Assembly (NCBI RefSeq): GCF_014132355.1 | Contig: NZ_BLZO01000025.1 | Coordinates: 62,001 to 126,000, forward strand | Direction: 5' to 3' | Origin: Okeania sp. KiyG1 | Lineage (GTDB): Bacteria; Cyanobacteriota; Cyanobacteriia; Cyanobacteriales; Microcoleaceae | DNA length: 64,000 bases | Shown here: piece by piece, positions 17,181-28,291 of the stretch | Layout: every line of letters begins with the position of its first letter | Numbering within the stretch: position 1 is the stretch's first letter | The notes under the pieces: model-generated | Database searches by the model: none | What the model was told of the DNA's origin: nothing | Seen by the model: only the letters and a program-made list of their open reading frames with translations | Translations under genes and position numbers: made by a program

Positions 17181-17512
17181 AATACTCACTTTGGTTCAAC
17201 AAAATTTTGGCGTTTGTGAAGCGCGTGTATGATATTAATCCTAATTATTTAGGAATCAGGAGTCAACCCACCCCTAACCCCTCCCAACCCACCCCTAACC
17301 CCGACCGTGGAGGGGAGGGGAAGTCAGGAGTCAGGAGGAAAGAAAGAAGAAGAAAGAGTAGTAGAAGGAGAAAGTTTTTTGTTTGCGCTCTTATCCGGAC
17401 AAGATACCATACCTCTTTTCACCAACGCCAAAATTTTAAGACTACTAATAAGATAGTAATACTAATATATTAATCTTAAATTAAGTTTTTTATTCTTTAA
17501 AATGCTTACTTT

Positions 17513-17709
17513 AATACCAAATTCACGCAAAGGTAGTTACATCTTAGTTGATGATTTATTCCTACAATAAAAAATATAAATCCCATAAATTCTAACAATT
17601 CAACCTTTTTTTCCTCTTTGTTTATTCTATTTTTCTTTCCCTCCATACCTATTCCCTATTCCCTGTTCCCTATACCATGACTGTAGCAATATTTTATGAA
17701 ATTGGTATA
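17513..17709. repeat. Family-6 miniature element (ATACCAATT ends)
   Basis: It begins TAATACCAAATTC and ends TATGAAATTGGTATAA, an inverted repeat. The right-hand block TGTAGCAATATTTTATGAAA is shared with the copy at 36763-36913. The interior has captured CCCTGTTCCC tandem repeats. Confidence 0.6.
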
Positions 17710-18262
17710 AGAGTAAGTATTTCCTGCGGAATGCTGCACAAATAGCATTTCTGTTTGTCATGCTACGCAAAAAGCTTTTGAAAGAATCAAGCAACGACTA
17801 AGGTTCGCTAATGACCAATTTCATTAATAACTTTTCATTCTTTTTCTAGACTAATTCTTCCTGCCAAAATAATGAGTTAATAACTTATAGCTGATAGCTG
17901 ATGGCTGACCGCTGAATGCTTACCTTTAAGAAGATATGTTGAACTAATAAAAAGACTCAATATCAAGTGTTGTTCTCCGGCAATGGAAAAGAGATTAAGA
18001 GAATATTATTGGAGAAGAAAGAAAAAGTGTATGAGGACTTAAACTCCAACTAATTGTCAACACCCTGTAGACAGTGGCGTATTAAACCTAGAAAGATAAT
18101 GGCTAATAATAAAAATTATTAAAAGTTAGAAATAGGTATATTTTAGTCAACTTAACTACTGGCTACTGATAAGTACTAAAAAGACTTTAAGTTTTTGTCG
18201 CAAACATCGTTCAGAATAGTATGGTATTTCTAAAGTTAATGTTCTCCTCTAAATGTTGAAAA

Positions 18263-18358
18263 AATATATCCAGAAAAGAGGGAGTAGGGATTAGCGGGAA
18301 AGAATTGATAATTTCTGTGCGATAGTTAATTTTATTTTTGATTATCGGAGATGTCTAA
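18263..18358. repeat. Family-5 miniature element (GGAGATGTCTAA end)
   Basis: It contains CCAGAAAAGAGGGA at the left and TTTTTGATTATCGGAGATGTCTAATA at the right, split here for length. The same pair bounds 45931-46073 and, in reverse, 42664-42761. Confidence 0.55.
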
Positions 18359-18444
18359 TAAATATCTGATATTTCTGCCAATTCTAGTGGTGAGCATTTC
18401 CTGCGGACTGCTGCGCAAACAGCTATTAGCGGTCAGCTAGAGCG

Positions 18445-18625
18445 CAACAATACTCTCTCATATAGGACAGTGTTTAAATCAATATAGACTTTAAGGGCAA
18501 GGGAAGCACTTTTGTAGTAAGACAATTAAATATTGCTTTTTCCTAAACTAAAAGCAATAGCTGAAGTCTGCAGTTCCTCCGGAGGAGGCTAGCTGAAGTC
18601 CGCAGTTCCGACCATAGGAGGCTGG
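18445..18625. repeat. Dispersed ~170-bp intergenic repeat, copy 1
   Basis: Blocks CTCTCTCATATAGGACAGT, TTTTGTAGTAAGACAATTAA and AAAGCAATAGCTGAAGTC recur in the same order at 58983-59135, and a more decayed reverse copy lies near 37436-37560. It has no coding potential. Confidence 0.65.
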
Positions 18626-18775
18626 CTGACTGCTGAATGCTTACTTCTAGTGTTCCCTCTTGAATTTACACCTAACACCTATCACCTACCACCTACAAGG
18701 CCATAATTCTCAAATTTTCTCAACTATGTACCGCTCAACTAAACTTACTCAAACTGAACGAGAAGGTCTGAAAGT

Positions 18776-20019
18776 CTAGTCAAACGCAAGTGGATCGACC
18801 ACTACAGGGTTAAACGGCAAACCCTTTATTCCTTGGTCAAAGACATCAGGAATTACTTTTTTAATAATGTTCAACGACCCATTGACATCTGCATTTAATA
18901 ATTTATTTTCTCTGGTTTTATACAACCCTCTTGTTACTCTTTTTCCACTAAATTTCGGTTTTTGTTCTCCATATTTCGGTAAATCATCCCCATCTAAACA
19001 GCTCGATTGAGATGTATAGGATTCTTCGGTAATTATTACTTTTATTCCTCTTAGTTGGGCTTTATACCTTAACATCTCTATTAACCTATAGTGAGGGATA
19101 TTCACAAATTGTTGATTGTTCTTTTTCCCTAATTTTATCTCTTGTTTCCAAGTCTGATTCTGCCCAATAATTAAGGTTCCTATTTCATGCTTGATACACC
19201 AATTTATTACCCTTTTACTTGCTGTATGGAGATAGTTTTCTACTCGACAATTTCGTTTCGGCTAAGAGCCGACATGAATGTGAGTTAATTTTTTTAACCG
19301 ATGAGAATTACTTTGATTGTGGTTGGTTTTTAGTTGGGATTGTAAATAAGAGCGTTGTTTATTATAAAAGGTGTTAATTGCTTTTAATGGTCTGCCTTTA
19401 ATCAACAGAGGTGTAGTTCCTGTTTGATTTGTCGTTACAGCTATTAAGTTATTTACTCCTAAATCTACTCCTGCTATTTGTTGATTTTCTGTTGTTGACT
19501 CCGATTTTTCATAGACTATTTCTATTATGTAACAGCTACTTTTGGGGATAATTCTGGTTTCTATTATTTCTGTCTGTGAAGTGTGGATTTTTATTTCACT
19601 CATTGACAGATGACAAATTCCTTTTTTTCAGGTTTTTTTGTATATTGATTCATCAGGATAGGGCAGAATATTTCGGCATGCATTTTTTATGTTTATATTT
19701 GGGGATTTTTGGTTTCCCTAAAAATTTATTTGACTGTTTTTGCAACTCTCTTAAAGCCGCAAAATAACTACTCCAAGCTGAGTCTAATATCAATGATTAT
19801 TTGCTCACTTACTTTGGTAGGTAAAGCTTGATAATCTTCACTTTTAGATACCTGGTGATACAGTTGATTAAAGCTTAGTTTCTTTTTGTTTTCAAAGAAG
19901 TATTGACGATAATAATAGTTAGCTAAATTGAATAAATTTTTCGACAAAAAAGCCTTGTGGTCTATTTCTGACCACAAATAATGTGATTTGGTAATAACAT
20001 GACGTTCAACTAGCTTCAT
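18776..20019 (-). pseudogene. Broken tnpB (IS200/IS605 family)
   Basis: Three frame fragments on the minus strand make one TnpB: 20019-19768 (MKLVERHVITKSHYLW, N-terminus), 19603-19262 (IAGVDLGVNNLIAVTTNQ, the first RuvC aspartate) and 19105-18776 (VIITEESYTSQSSCLDGDDLP and LLNADVNGSLNIIKK, the second and third RuvC motifs). At least two frame breaks and lost starts separate them. The zinc-ribbon cysteines are replaced (SQSSCLDGDD), as in the intact TnpB at 31290. No clear right-end hairpin with a TCAA end was found downstream. Confidence 0.8.
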
Positions 20020-20419
20020 ATCCTAATTGTAGCTGATAACGACTCAATGAATAGACAACTGAGCAAAATTACTCATTTTAGTTTGATAGCTATAATTATG
20101 AGTAAGTTTGATGAACTTTAGATAAGTTTTTGCTTTCTGTATTTACCCCCATATTCCGCACTTCAATTTGTAACATAAAAATCAGTATAAAATCCGTAGC
20201 TTGCTTAAGTATTTATACTATATAAATTATCTTCATTTACCTCAATCGAGAGTCAAATTCTCAGATTACTTATGCCAGCATAAACACTTACTGAATCCTT
20301 GACTCCTATTGACCACTATAATTTACTTCTTACTTCTTACTTTTGAATGCATGACTTTTGACTTATTTTTTTATACTACATTTTGTGCTGCGGAATGTGG
20401 GATGTACGGTTTCCACGAA
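20020..20419. other. AT-rich groEL upstream region
   Basis: About 400 bp lie between the tnpB remnant and CIRCE, with GACTTTTGACTT-type repeats near 20325-20365. No groES or other gene is present. Confidence 0.5.
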
Positions 20420-20446
20420 CTAGCACTCTACCTCGCCGAGTGCTAA
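20420..20446 (+). promoter_or_regulatory. CIRCE operator (HrcA site)
   Basis: TAGCACTC - nine bases - GAGTGCTAA is the CIRCE inverted repeat with the correct spacer length. It ends 31 bp before the groEL start, so HrcA should repress this gene until heat or other stress. Confidence 0.92.
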
Positions 20447-20477
20447 ATTTTTATTTGGAAGCAATAGGAGAAAGTAT

Positions 20478-22160
<1,683 letters not shown>

Positions 22161-22256
22161 TATTGCCTGTCTATTTAGTACTAGAAGGCAGAAAACTTTA
22201 TGGTTTATGGTATCTGCTTCGCCACCCTGTACTAAAGTCTTATATTAATTTGCCTA

Positions 22257-22310
22257 AAACGGGATGGATGAATTGAGATGATGTTCACCTTTCCCGTTTC
22301 CTTTTTTATA
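22257..22310 (+). terminator. Possible groEL terminator
   Basis: AAACGGGA ... TCCCGTTT forms an 8-bp stem with a 27-nt loop, followed by CCTTTTTTATA, about 100 bp after the groEL stop. The long loop makes this a modest call. Confidence 0.4.
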
Positions 22311-22397
22311 TCTCTTGCAAAAGTCTTTCTTAAAACTTCAAACTTCTGACTTCTGACTTCAATAATAAGCAATTTTCCTTTCTGCCTTGTGCCTTTT

Positions 22398-23036
22398 TCA
22401 ATCAATTCCTTCTAGCGCAATTTGAGTTAAGCGTTTGAGAATGCGGAGTACATCATAAAGTTCATTACCAGGATTAATAGTAATAAACATTTTTGAAAGA
22501 GCATATTGTGGTGGTTCTCCATTAACTAATTTAACAAATATAAAACCGCCACCTGTAGAAATCATCCCATAATTAGGGCGACTTGGATGAGGATTTGCTA
22601 ACATATAAGCCAGAATTTGACCCCGTCCAGCTTCAGTAGAAAATTCAGCTTTTTTAGACTCAATTACCATTGCCCAGAATTGGTCTTTTAACACCAAAGT
22701 ATCAATCTTACCTTTAATAATAATATCTTCATCTTCGACTGCTAAATTAATCGCAGGTTCGGAACGAATATACAATGGATAAAGAAAAAATCCCCCAATA
22801 AATAAAATTGGGTCAACTACTGCCATCCTCACAACATTTTCTAGCACTGGCGGATAATCTGTTAGGTTAATAAATCCAGCTTTTACTTTATCTAGGAGTT
22901 GTTTTTCTAAGTCAGTAAGTTCTGGTAAATTATCTTGCCATTCCCGGAAAAATTCCTCGTCTTGGTTTTTTTGAAGTCCGAAGTTATCAATAAGATAGCG
23001 GATGTTGACGTCTTTTGCTGGAAGAGTTTGAGTCAT
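22398..23036 (-). CDS. PD-(D/E)XK nuclease-like protein (HsdR N-terminal type)
   Basis: This 212-residue protein belongs to a cyanobacterial group often labelled restriction endonuclease subunit R. The core KGKIDTLV (D112), VIESKK (E126, K128) and RGQILAYML (Q140) fits the PD-(D/E)XK fold with a Q motif, as in HsdR N-terminal domains. No helicase, methylase or specificity subunit is adjacent, so it is not a type I restriction system by itself. It lies beside an antitoxin gene and 0.6 kb from a STAND NTPase. A role in defence or in IS-related DNA processing is inference. Confidence 0.7.
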   Translation of the reverse strand: MTQTLPAKDVNIRYLIDNFGLQKNQDEEFFREWQDNLPELTDLEKQLLDKVKAGFINLTDYPPVLENVVRMAVVDPILFIGGFFLYPLYIRSEPAINLAVEDEDIIIKGKIDTLVLKDQFWAMVIESKKAEFSTEAGRGQILAYMLANPHPSRPNYGMISTGGGFIFVKLVNGEPPQYALSKMFITINPGNELYDVLRILKRLTQIALEGID

Positions 23037-23169
23037 AGTTTTTGAGGAAATTTTATTGCAAATGATTTTCTACTTTTAGTATATAATTTTGATATTGTAA
23101 TTGGAAAAATTGCCCCAAAATGACAGGAATTGGTGAGACAGCTAGTTAATTTTTAATTAAAAAAATGAT

Positions 23170-23445
23170 ATGACCAACTATTCACTCACAGATTTCGAGC
23201 ATAACCCTAAGTATTTTGTGCAGCAAATTAAAGAAATACAAAAACCCATAGTCTTAACAGTTAATGGTAAAGCAGAAATAGTTATTCAAGATACAATTGC
23301 CTATCAAAAATTACTAGAAAGATTAGATTATGCTGAATCAGTTGCGGCAATTCGCCAAGGAATAACAGAATTTGAACAAGGCAATTTCAGTTATCAGTTA
23401 TCAGTTATCAGTTATCAGTATTTATGTCTGAAGCTAGAGGCTTGA
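23170..23445 (+). CDS. Phd/YefM-family antitoxin with repeat-derived tail
   Basis: Residues 1-71 form a Phd/YefM antitoxin (YSLTDFEHNPKYFVQQIKEIQKPIVLTVNGKAEIVIQ, then a YQKLLERLDYAESVAAIRQGI helix). After FEQGNF at codon ~74, the rest (SYQLSVISYQ...) is translated TCAGTTA tandem repeat, so the native C-terminus, which normally binds the toxin, has been replaced. No RelE/Doc toxin follows. The DNA-binding half could still act as a repressor. Orphan status and tail replacement suggest a decaying module. Confidence 0.78.
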   Translation: MTNYSLTDFEHNPKYFVQQIKEIQKPIVLTVNGKAEIVIQDTIAYQKLLERLDYAESVAAIRQGITEFEQGNFSYQLSVISYQYLCLKLEA

Positions 23446-23607
23446 AATATTGAATAGAATATTTTTATTATCCTCTTGAAAAGGGTGGCTTGAAATATTA
23501 TTTGTTTTCATAAAAATCTGCTTGTGTTACATAATAATGTTACAATAAACCGGATTGATGAGAGATATATTTCCTATGGTAAAGGATTTAATACAAACCC
23601 GGTTTCT

Positions 23608-24993
23608 CTACTTTTTATTTGATATTAAATATTTTTTCCAAACAGGATTTAGAGTAAATACTGTCAAATTATTCTCTAATTGCCTATCTAATAATAACCG
23701 TTTTTTCAGGGATTGAATTACGTTTACAGATTCCTGAATAGATAGTTCTGATTTTCTAATTGTTTCTCCTATTGAAATTGGTTGGTTTTGGTTGGCAATT
23801 TTCTCCATTATTCTGATTTCCACAGGAGATAAATTCTCAAATTGTTGTTCTAATTCTGCTTGTAATGCTTCTGGTAAAATTAGGGTTTCATATTCCATAA
23901 ATTCTGCTACTTGACCGCTAAATAATTCTTGAATTGTTGTTGCTACTATATCTAACCATCGGGGATTTCCTTGATAATTATTAATCAATTTTTCCCAGGA
24001 TTCTCGATCTGCTAATTGGCGTTTTTGGCATATTTCATTTGCAGCAGCTCCTAAACTTCCTAAAATTAAGGTTCGTACTGGATAATTTTCTGTTTCTAAT
24101 TTGGTAATTTCTGGGATTTTTTCTCTACTTATTAATAGCAAACAACTTTGATGGGAGACTGTGACAAGTAGTTGAAAAAAATCCTGATAATCTTCATAAC
24201 CAGATTTGTATTGACCTGCAAGTTTTCCTGGAGCAAATAATTTTTGTACGTCATCAAATATGATGCAGCAACGATATTTTTTCAGGTATTTTTGTAGTTC
24301 TGATAATAGGGTTTCTATATTGTCTGAAGTTTTTGTTTCTGGTGCGAAAATTTGCAGGAGGTTAGTGAGAGTTGTGGTGAGGGTGGGAGAAAAGCGGAGG
24401 GTGCGATAAATGATGTAATTAAACGTAGGGGTTTGGTCTCCAAACCCATTTATTTCCTGGATTAATTGTAGAGAAAGAGTAGTTTTGCCAATACCACTTA
24501 TTCCTAAAAGTGAGATTACACGAAGGCGATCGCTCACTATCCATTTTGATAAGGTAGAAAGTTCCTCTGTGCGACCGTAAAAATTGATAATTTCCGGTGC
24601 TTTGTCTAGGTCGATAATATATTGAGTTGGTGTTTGTGGAGGGTTGGTTTTTGTTGAAGAATTGCGAGGGTTTGACGGACAGATATTAATGTTATTTGTT
24701 ATGTTATCTCTACCAATAGCCAAATTGTAAATTTTTGCATTTTCTAATATTGTTCTAAAATTTGCTTTAGTAATATTTTCACCCAGTATTTCCGATAAAA
24801 TTTTCCATAATTTAGCGCCGATATACCTAACATGAGTTTCGCTAGCATAAGTTTCCTCAGCAATCTTTTTGTAAGTCTGACCTTCTAAAGTACGTTGCAA
24901 TATAGTTTTTTGCAAGTAGTCTAAATTTTCTCCAGTATGGTCATAAATTAGCTCTTCAGCCAACTTCAAAACTTCTTGAATATCCATATCCAT
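23608..24993 (-). CDS. STAND/NB-ARC NTPase with vMAP-type N-terminal HTH domain
   Basis: This 461-residue predicted signal-transduction ATPase has an N-terminal ~85 residues (YLQKTILQRTLEGQTYKKIAEETYASETHVRYIGAKLWKIL) resembling the HTH-like domain of vWA-MoxR-associated proteins. Then come FYGRTEEL (138-145), Walker A GISGIGKTT (164-172), Walker B RCCIIFDDVQ (241-250), a sensor-like LLLISREKIP, and a C-terminal winged helix. It stops without the WD40 or TPR sensor repeats that follow in many relatives. It is divergent from the GTPase gene at 25168 (175 bp apart), which suggests shared control. A role in immunity-like responses is inferred from family context only. Confidence 0.85.
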   Translation of the reverse strand: MDMDIQEVLKLAEELIYDHTGENLDYLQKTILQRTLEGQTYKKIAEETYASETHVRYIGAKLWKILSEILGENITKANFRTILENAKIYNLAIGRDNITNNINICPSNPRNSSTKTNPPQTPTQYIIDLDKAPEIINFYGRTEELSTLSKWIVSDRLRVISLLGISGIGKTTLSLQLIQEINGFGDQTPTFNYIIYRTLRFSPTLTTTLTNLLQIFAPETKTSDNIETLLSELQKYLKKYRCCIIFDDVQKLFAPGKLAGQYKSGYEDYQDFFQLLVTVSHQSCLLLISREKIPEITKLETENYPVRTLILGSLGAAANEICQKRQLADRESWEKLINNYQGNPRWLDIVATTIQELFSGQVAEFMEYETLILPEALQAELEQQFENLSPVEIRIMEKIANQNQPISIGETIRKSELSIQESVNVIQSLKKRLLLDRQLENNLTVFTLNPVWKKYLISNKK

Positions 24994-25167
24994 ATATTAG
25001 GAAATGTTAGGGGGTTGGGAAAATTATAGCTAACAAATCGTACATTTCCTACAAATCCTACAAGCAAATTGAAGGGAAATTTCCAACAATTCCAACTGAC
25101 AAAGCCAGAATCTATGAGGAAAGATGGATTATTAGGACATTATTATAGATGAACTAATCCGCAAGTT

Positions 25168-26322
25168 ATGAATACTTACTCAGTTATTATGCTTGGGCCA
25201 CGGGGTTCTGGGAAAACTGTGTTCTTAGCAAGTATGTACAAAAAGCTATCTACACAGGGGAAACTAGGCTTTTTTCTGAAAGTTGAAAGCACAGAAAAAA
25301 GAAAGCGTTTGAATAATATCTACACACAAGTAGCTTTTGAGGAAGAATGGCCAAGGGGAACAAGAATGTCTGAAGTATCGGAATGGGAATTTACTTGTCG
25401 TGTACAAACACAAAGTTTGTCTACTTATGATGCCTGTAAATTTGCTTATATAGACTACGCAGGAGGTAGATTAATTGACGAAATGGAGGAAGAAGATGAG
25501 GAGTTTAACAGTATAACCAAGAACGCAGATATTATGCTAGTCTTACTAGATGGTCAAAAACTTTGTGGTTTGATGGGTGGGAAAAGATCGGACATGATCT
25601 GGGCTGCCAAAGATTTGCCAAGTATGTTACAGCAGGTGCAAGACAATCAACGCAGGCCAGTACATTTTGTTATTAGTAAATGGGATATTGTTGAACCATA
25701 CTATAACCTCAGAAAAATACGCGATCGCCTACTTGAAATTGAGGAGTTTACTAATTTAGTCAGAGCTAGAAATCAAGCTGGTATTCCAGTCAGACTAATT
25801 CCTGTAAGTTCAGTTGGCAAAGGATTTGCGACTTTAAACAAAGATGGTAGTATGGCAAAAAACGATGGTGTTTTCCCTAAACCATTTCAGGTTGAAGTAC
25901 CTTTAGCTTGTACTTTACCTGACATCATTGAAAAGAAGGTTCAAGAATTGAGGCAAAAAATAGCAGCAGAACAAGCTAGAGAAATTGAAGTTAAGCCAGA
26001 ATTAAATTGGAGAGACAAATTCGGGAAAACTTTAGGTTCTATTGGTCAGGGAGTCAAAACAATACAGAAATTTTTACCTAAAGGATATCGGTTTGATGAA
26101 GATATTCTCGAAGTTTTAATTGAATTTGCCGAAAAACCTGCTAGAGAAAAAAAAGCAGTGGCTCAAAGAAGAACGGAAGAGTTGCGTATTAAACAAGCAA
26201 AATCTCTCAACAAAGTTGTTGATGAAAAAACAGCACTAGACTCTGCTGTTAATTCTTTTTTGTCAATTAGAAATCAACTAGATATTGATTTTCCAGAATC
26301 GGATTTGAGAAATGTATTATGA
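25168..26322 (+). CDS. Conflict-system-like P-loop GTPase
   Basis: This 384-residue GTPase-like protein has Walker A/G1 GPRGSGKT (10-17), G3 DYAG (96-99), a G4-like SKWD (170-173) and a G5-like PVSS (212-215), which place it among TRAFAC-class GTPases rather than ATPases. The C-terminal third is basic and helical (EKKAVAQRRTEELRIKQAKSL). It overlaps the WD40 gene by four bases (ATGA), so the two are translationally coupled. Such GTPases occur with WD40 or other effector genes in NTP-dependent conflict systems described by comparative genomics (the double-GTPase and GTPase-associated families), but that specific assignment is my inference. Confidence 0.78.
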   Translation: MNTYSVIMLGPRGSGKTVFLASMYKKLSTQGKLGFFLKVESTEKRKRLNNIYTQVAFEEEWPRGTRMSEVSEWEFTCRVQTQSLSTYDACKFAYIDYAGGRLIDEMEEEDEEFNSITKNADIMLVLLDGQKLCGLMGGKRSDMIWAAKDLPSMLQQVQDNQRRPVHFVISKWDIVEPYYNLRKIRDRLLEIEEFTNLVRARNQAGIPVRLIPVSSVGKGFATLNKDGSMAKNDGVFPKPFQVEVPLACTLPDIIEKKVQELRQKIAAEQAREIEVKPELNWRDKFGKTLGSIGQGVKTIQKFLPKGYRFDEDILEVLIEFAEKPAREKKAVAQRRTEELRIKQAKSLNKVVDEKTALDSAVNSFLSIRNQLDIDFPESDLRNVL

Positions 26323-27869
26323 ATCAAGAAGTTTGGTGTTTTTTAGTAAGTGGAAATAAGTACCTTGACTATAGAACAGTTGTGGCTCCTAATTTTATGC
26401 GCGAACAGAATTATACGCTCATACTTGCTCGGGTAGCAGAAGGAGAAATAACTGACGAAGGTACTGCATATTACCGGAAAATTATTAACTCTAAAGTAGG
26501 AGATTTAACTTTAGTTTTCCGAATTATTGAAGCTTTGGAAATAGATATAGGTATTTCTGGAGATGGTGTTCTTAAAGACTCATTTGGTAGAGTCATTAGT
26601 TTAATTGAAGGTTTTGTTTTTAAAGGTGATTTTCCTGCAAAAAATCTTGTAGTAACTTCAGAAGATTTTGATAAAATTCACCAGCAAATTATTGAGTATT
26701 ATCAACAGTTTTGGCATGAAACCAGCCCAATTCCTGCCTATGCTTCTCAATCGTTTTCATTATCAGAAAAAGAAAAGGATGATAATCCTTTTCAACTGAT
26801 TAAATTAGAAAATTATATTGCTGGAAATAAACCTCAAAAACAAGCCAAATTAGTAACTAACGAACAATTATCAGAAAACGAAAAATTTAAGGAAGAATCT
26901 TTAGGCGATCGCTCTATTCCTCCGTCATGGCAATTTAACATTATCAAGGAATTTATTGACGAAAATAGGTTTGGCTTAGAAATTAATTCAATTGCTATAT
27001 CTCCTAATCGTCAAGAAATTGCCATTCGATACGATCAAAACAAAATAGTTATTCAAAGTCTTGAAAGTTTTGAAGAGAGGACACTGTTATATGAAATAGA
27101 ATTACTGGTGGGAAATGCAACTCCAATTATAATTGACTCTACTGGTAAATTTCTCGTAACTTCTGTCATTGAAAGATTTGATGACAATATTATCAAACTT
27201 TGGGATTTAAACACGGAAGAATTTAAACAATTGGGGAGTAATGGAATAAGCGGCTTCAATAGAGTACAAGCAGTAGCTTTTCATCCTGATAGTGAGACAG
27301 TTATTACTGGTGGGAGTGACGGAAAAATTAAACTATGGGATGCAACTGTAACAGGGGAAATAACAACTCAACCTATCCCAAAACATGATACTCAAATTAG
27401 GTGTATGGCAGTTGATAAAAAGAACAATATTCTTGCGAGTGGAGACAAACAAGGTAATATTAAAATTTGGGAATTAGGAGTAGGAAGTCTCACGGAAAAA
27501 ATGACTATTTCTGCTGACACACGCTCTATTAATTCATTAGCGTTTTCTCCCAATGGTAAAATCCTGGCGACTGGTGGTGATAACTGCATCATCAAACTAT
27601 GGAATGCTGAAACAGGTGAATTATACGATCGCCACCAAAGAAAACATTCAGCTATTGTTAACTCGGTAGCTTTTAGCTCTGATGGGAAGTTAATTGCGAG
27701 TGGAGACGATGATGGAAATATTAAAATTTGGAGTCTGAAAAGTCAAACCGCTGTTTTTGTAGGGAATAAACATACAAAAGCTGTAACTTCAGTAGTGTTT
27801 ACTCGTGATGGCAAACTCATTAGTGGTGGTAAAGATGGTAAGTTGATTACATGGGAGCAAATCAAATAG
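26319..27869 (+). CDS. WD40 beta-propeller protein with unassigned N-terminal domain
   Basis: Of 516 residues, the first ~140 form a domain I do not recognise (MNQEVWCFLVSGNKYLDYRTVVAP...; it may be an adaptor or effector-associated domain). A low-complexity linker follows. From ~215 on come WD40 blades: clear ones are AVAFHPDSETVITGGSDGKIKLWD, LAFSPNGKILATGGDNCIIKLWN and VAFSSDGKLIASGDDDGNIKIW, each split by a variable loop (described here in parts). About six to seven blades would make one propeller. The ATG overlaps the GTPase stop, so the GTPase and sensor/scaffold are made together. Confidence 0.82.
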   Translation: MNQEVWCFLVSGNKYLDYRTVVAPNFMREQNYTLILARVAEGEITDEGTAYYRKIINSKVGDLTLVFRIIEALEIDIGISGDGVLKDSFGRVISLIEGFVFKGDFPAKNLVVTSEDFDKIHQQIIEYYQQFWHETSPIPAYASQSFSLSEKEKDDNPFQLIKLENYIAGNKPQKQAKLVTNEQLSENEKFKEESLGDRSIPPSWQFNIIKEFIDENRFGLEINSIAISPNRQEIAIRYDQNKIVIQSLESFEERTLLYEIELLVGNATPIIIDSTGKFLVTSVIERFDDNIIKLWDLNTEEFKQLGSNGISGFNRVQAVAFHPDSETVITGGSDGKIKLWDATVTGEITTQPIPKHDTQIRCMAVDKKNNILASGDKQGNIKIWELGVGSLTEKMTISADTRSINSLAFSPNGKILATGGDNCIIKLWNAETGELYDRHQRKHSAIVNSVAFSSDGKLIASGDDDGNIKIWSLKSQTAVFVGNKHTKAVTSVVFTRDGKLISGGKDGKLITWEQIK

Positions 27870-28180
27870 ACATCTTCGATAATCAAAAATAAAATCAATT
27901 CTTATTGCCTTTGTTGCACAAATATCAGTCCTTGCAGTGTAATACTTTATCATTAATAAAATTTATTGATAAATCCTTGTTTTATAATGCTTCTAAAACT
28001 TTTATGCAACAAAGGCATTCTTATCTATAAATTATTAATACTCTCCCTTATTCCCTGTTCTCTCTTTTTGAGTGGCCAAAAAATTATGATTTTGGGCAGA
28101 CAACCATAGAAAGATTAGGGGAAAATTATTCCTCCTACCTCCTACCATAAACACTCATAATTTTTCAGCAAACTCTCCTG
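27870..28180. other. Spacer made of nested miniature elements
   Basis: A family-5 element starts at the WD40 stop (GACATCTTCGATAATCAAAAA) and is interrupted by an IS5-like MITE (27906-28017). After it come CCCTGTTC repeats, then a family-2 right half (GTGGCCAAAA, TTTTGGGCAGAC, TTTTCAGCAAACTC) to about 28175. Confidence 0.55.
27906..28017. mobile_element. 112-bp MITE with 13-bp ends and 7-bp target duplication
   Basis: TGCCTTTGTTGCA at the left and TGCAACAAAGGCA at the right are perfect 13-bp inverted repeats. TTCTTAT flanks both sides (27899-27905 and 28018-28024), a target-site duplication. The end sequence resembles IS5/IS4-group ends. It interrupts a family-5 miniature element, so it is the younger insertion. 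Confidence 0.82.
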
Positions 28181-28209
28181 TTGACAAAACCAATAATTTT
28201 GTTTATACT
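28181..28209 (+). promoter_or_regulatory. Sigma-70-type promoter of the HTH gene
   Basis: TTGACA (28181-28186) and TATACT (28204-28209) are separated by exactly 17 bp. Transcription would begin near 28216, about 75 nt before the ATG. The leader contains a poly-T stretch and the palindrome AACTATTGTCCAACAGTT just before the ribosome-binding site. Confidence 0.75.
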
Positions 28210-28291
28210 TATTTCCAGGTAACTTCTTTTTTTTTTTATATTTTCCCATTCTAGTATATTTAACTATTGTCCAACAGTTGAGGAAAAAATC

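Larger units (their letters stand above)
17181..18775. other. 1.6-kb repeat-rich intergenic region
   Basis: No gene is supported. It contains AACCCACCCCTAACCCC-type tracts and GGAGTCAGGAG repeats (17260-17340), a family-6 element (17513-17709), GCATTCCGCAGG-type motifs (17720-17750, 18388-18422), a family-5 element (18263-18358), a ~180-bp dispersed repeat (18445-18625) and CACCTA repeats near 18670-18700. Confidence 0.6.

Noticed and set aside
17207-17473. 88-codon plus-strand frame
   Set aside because: Reads through proline- and arginine-coding tandem repeats (ACCCCTAACCCC, GGAGTCAGGAG).
22398-23036. Type I restriction system
   Set aside because: Only the HsdR N-terminal nuclease-like domain is present; no helicase, HsdM or HsdS is nearby.
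23170-23445. Complete toxin-antitoxin pair
   Set aside because: No toxin frame follows; the next gene is a STAND NTPase on the other strand.
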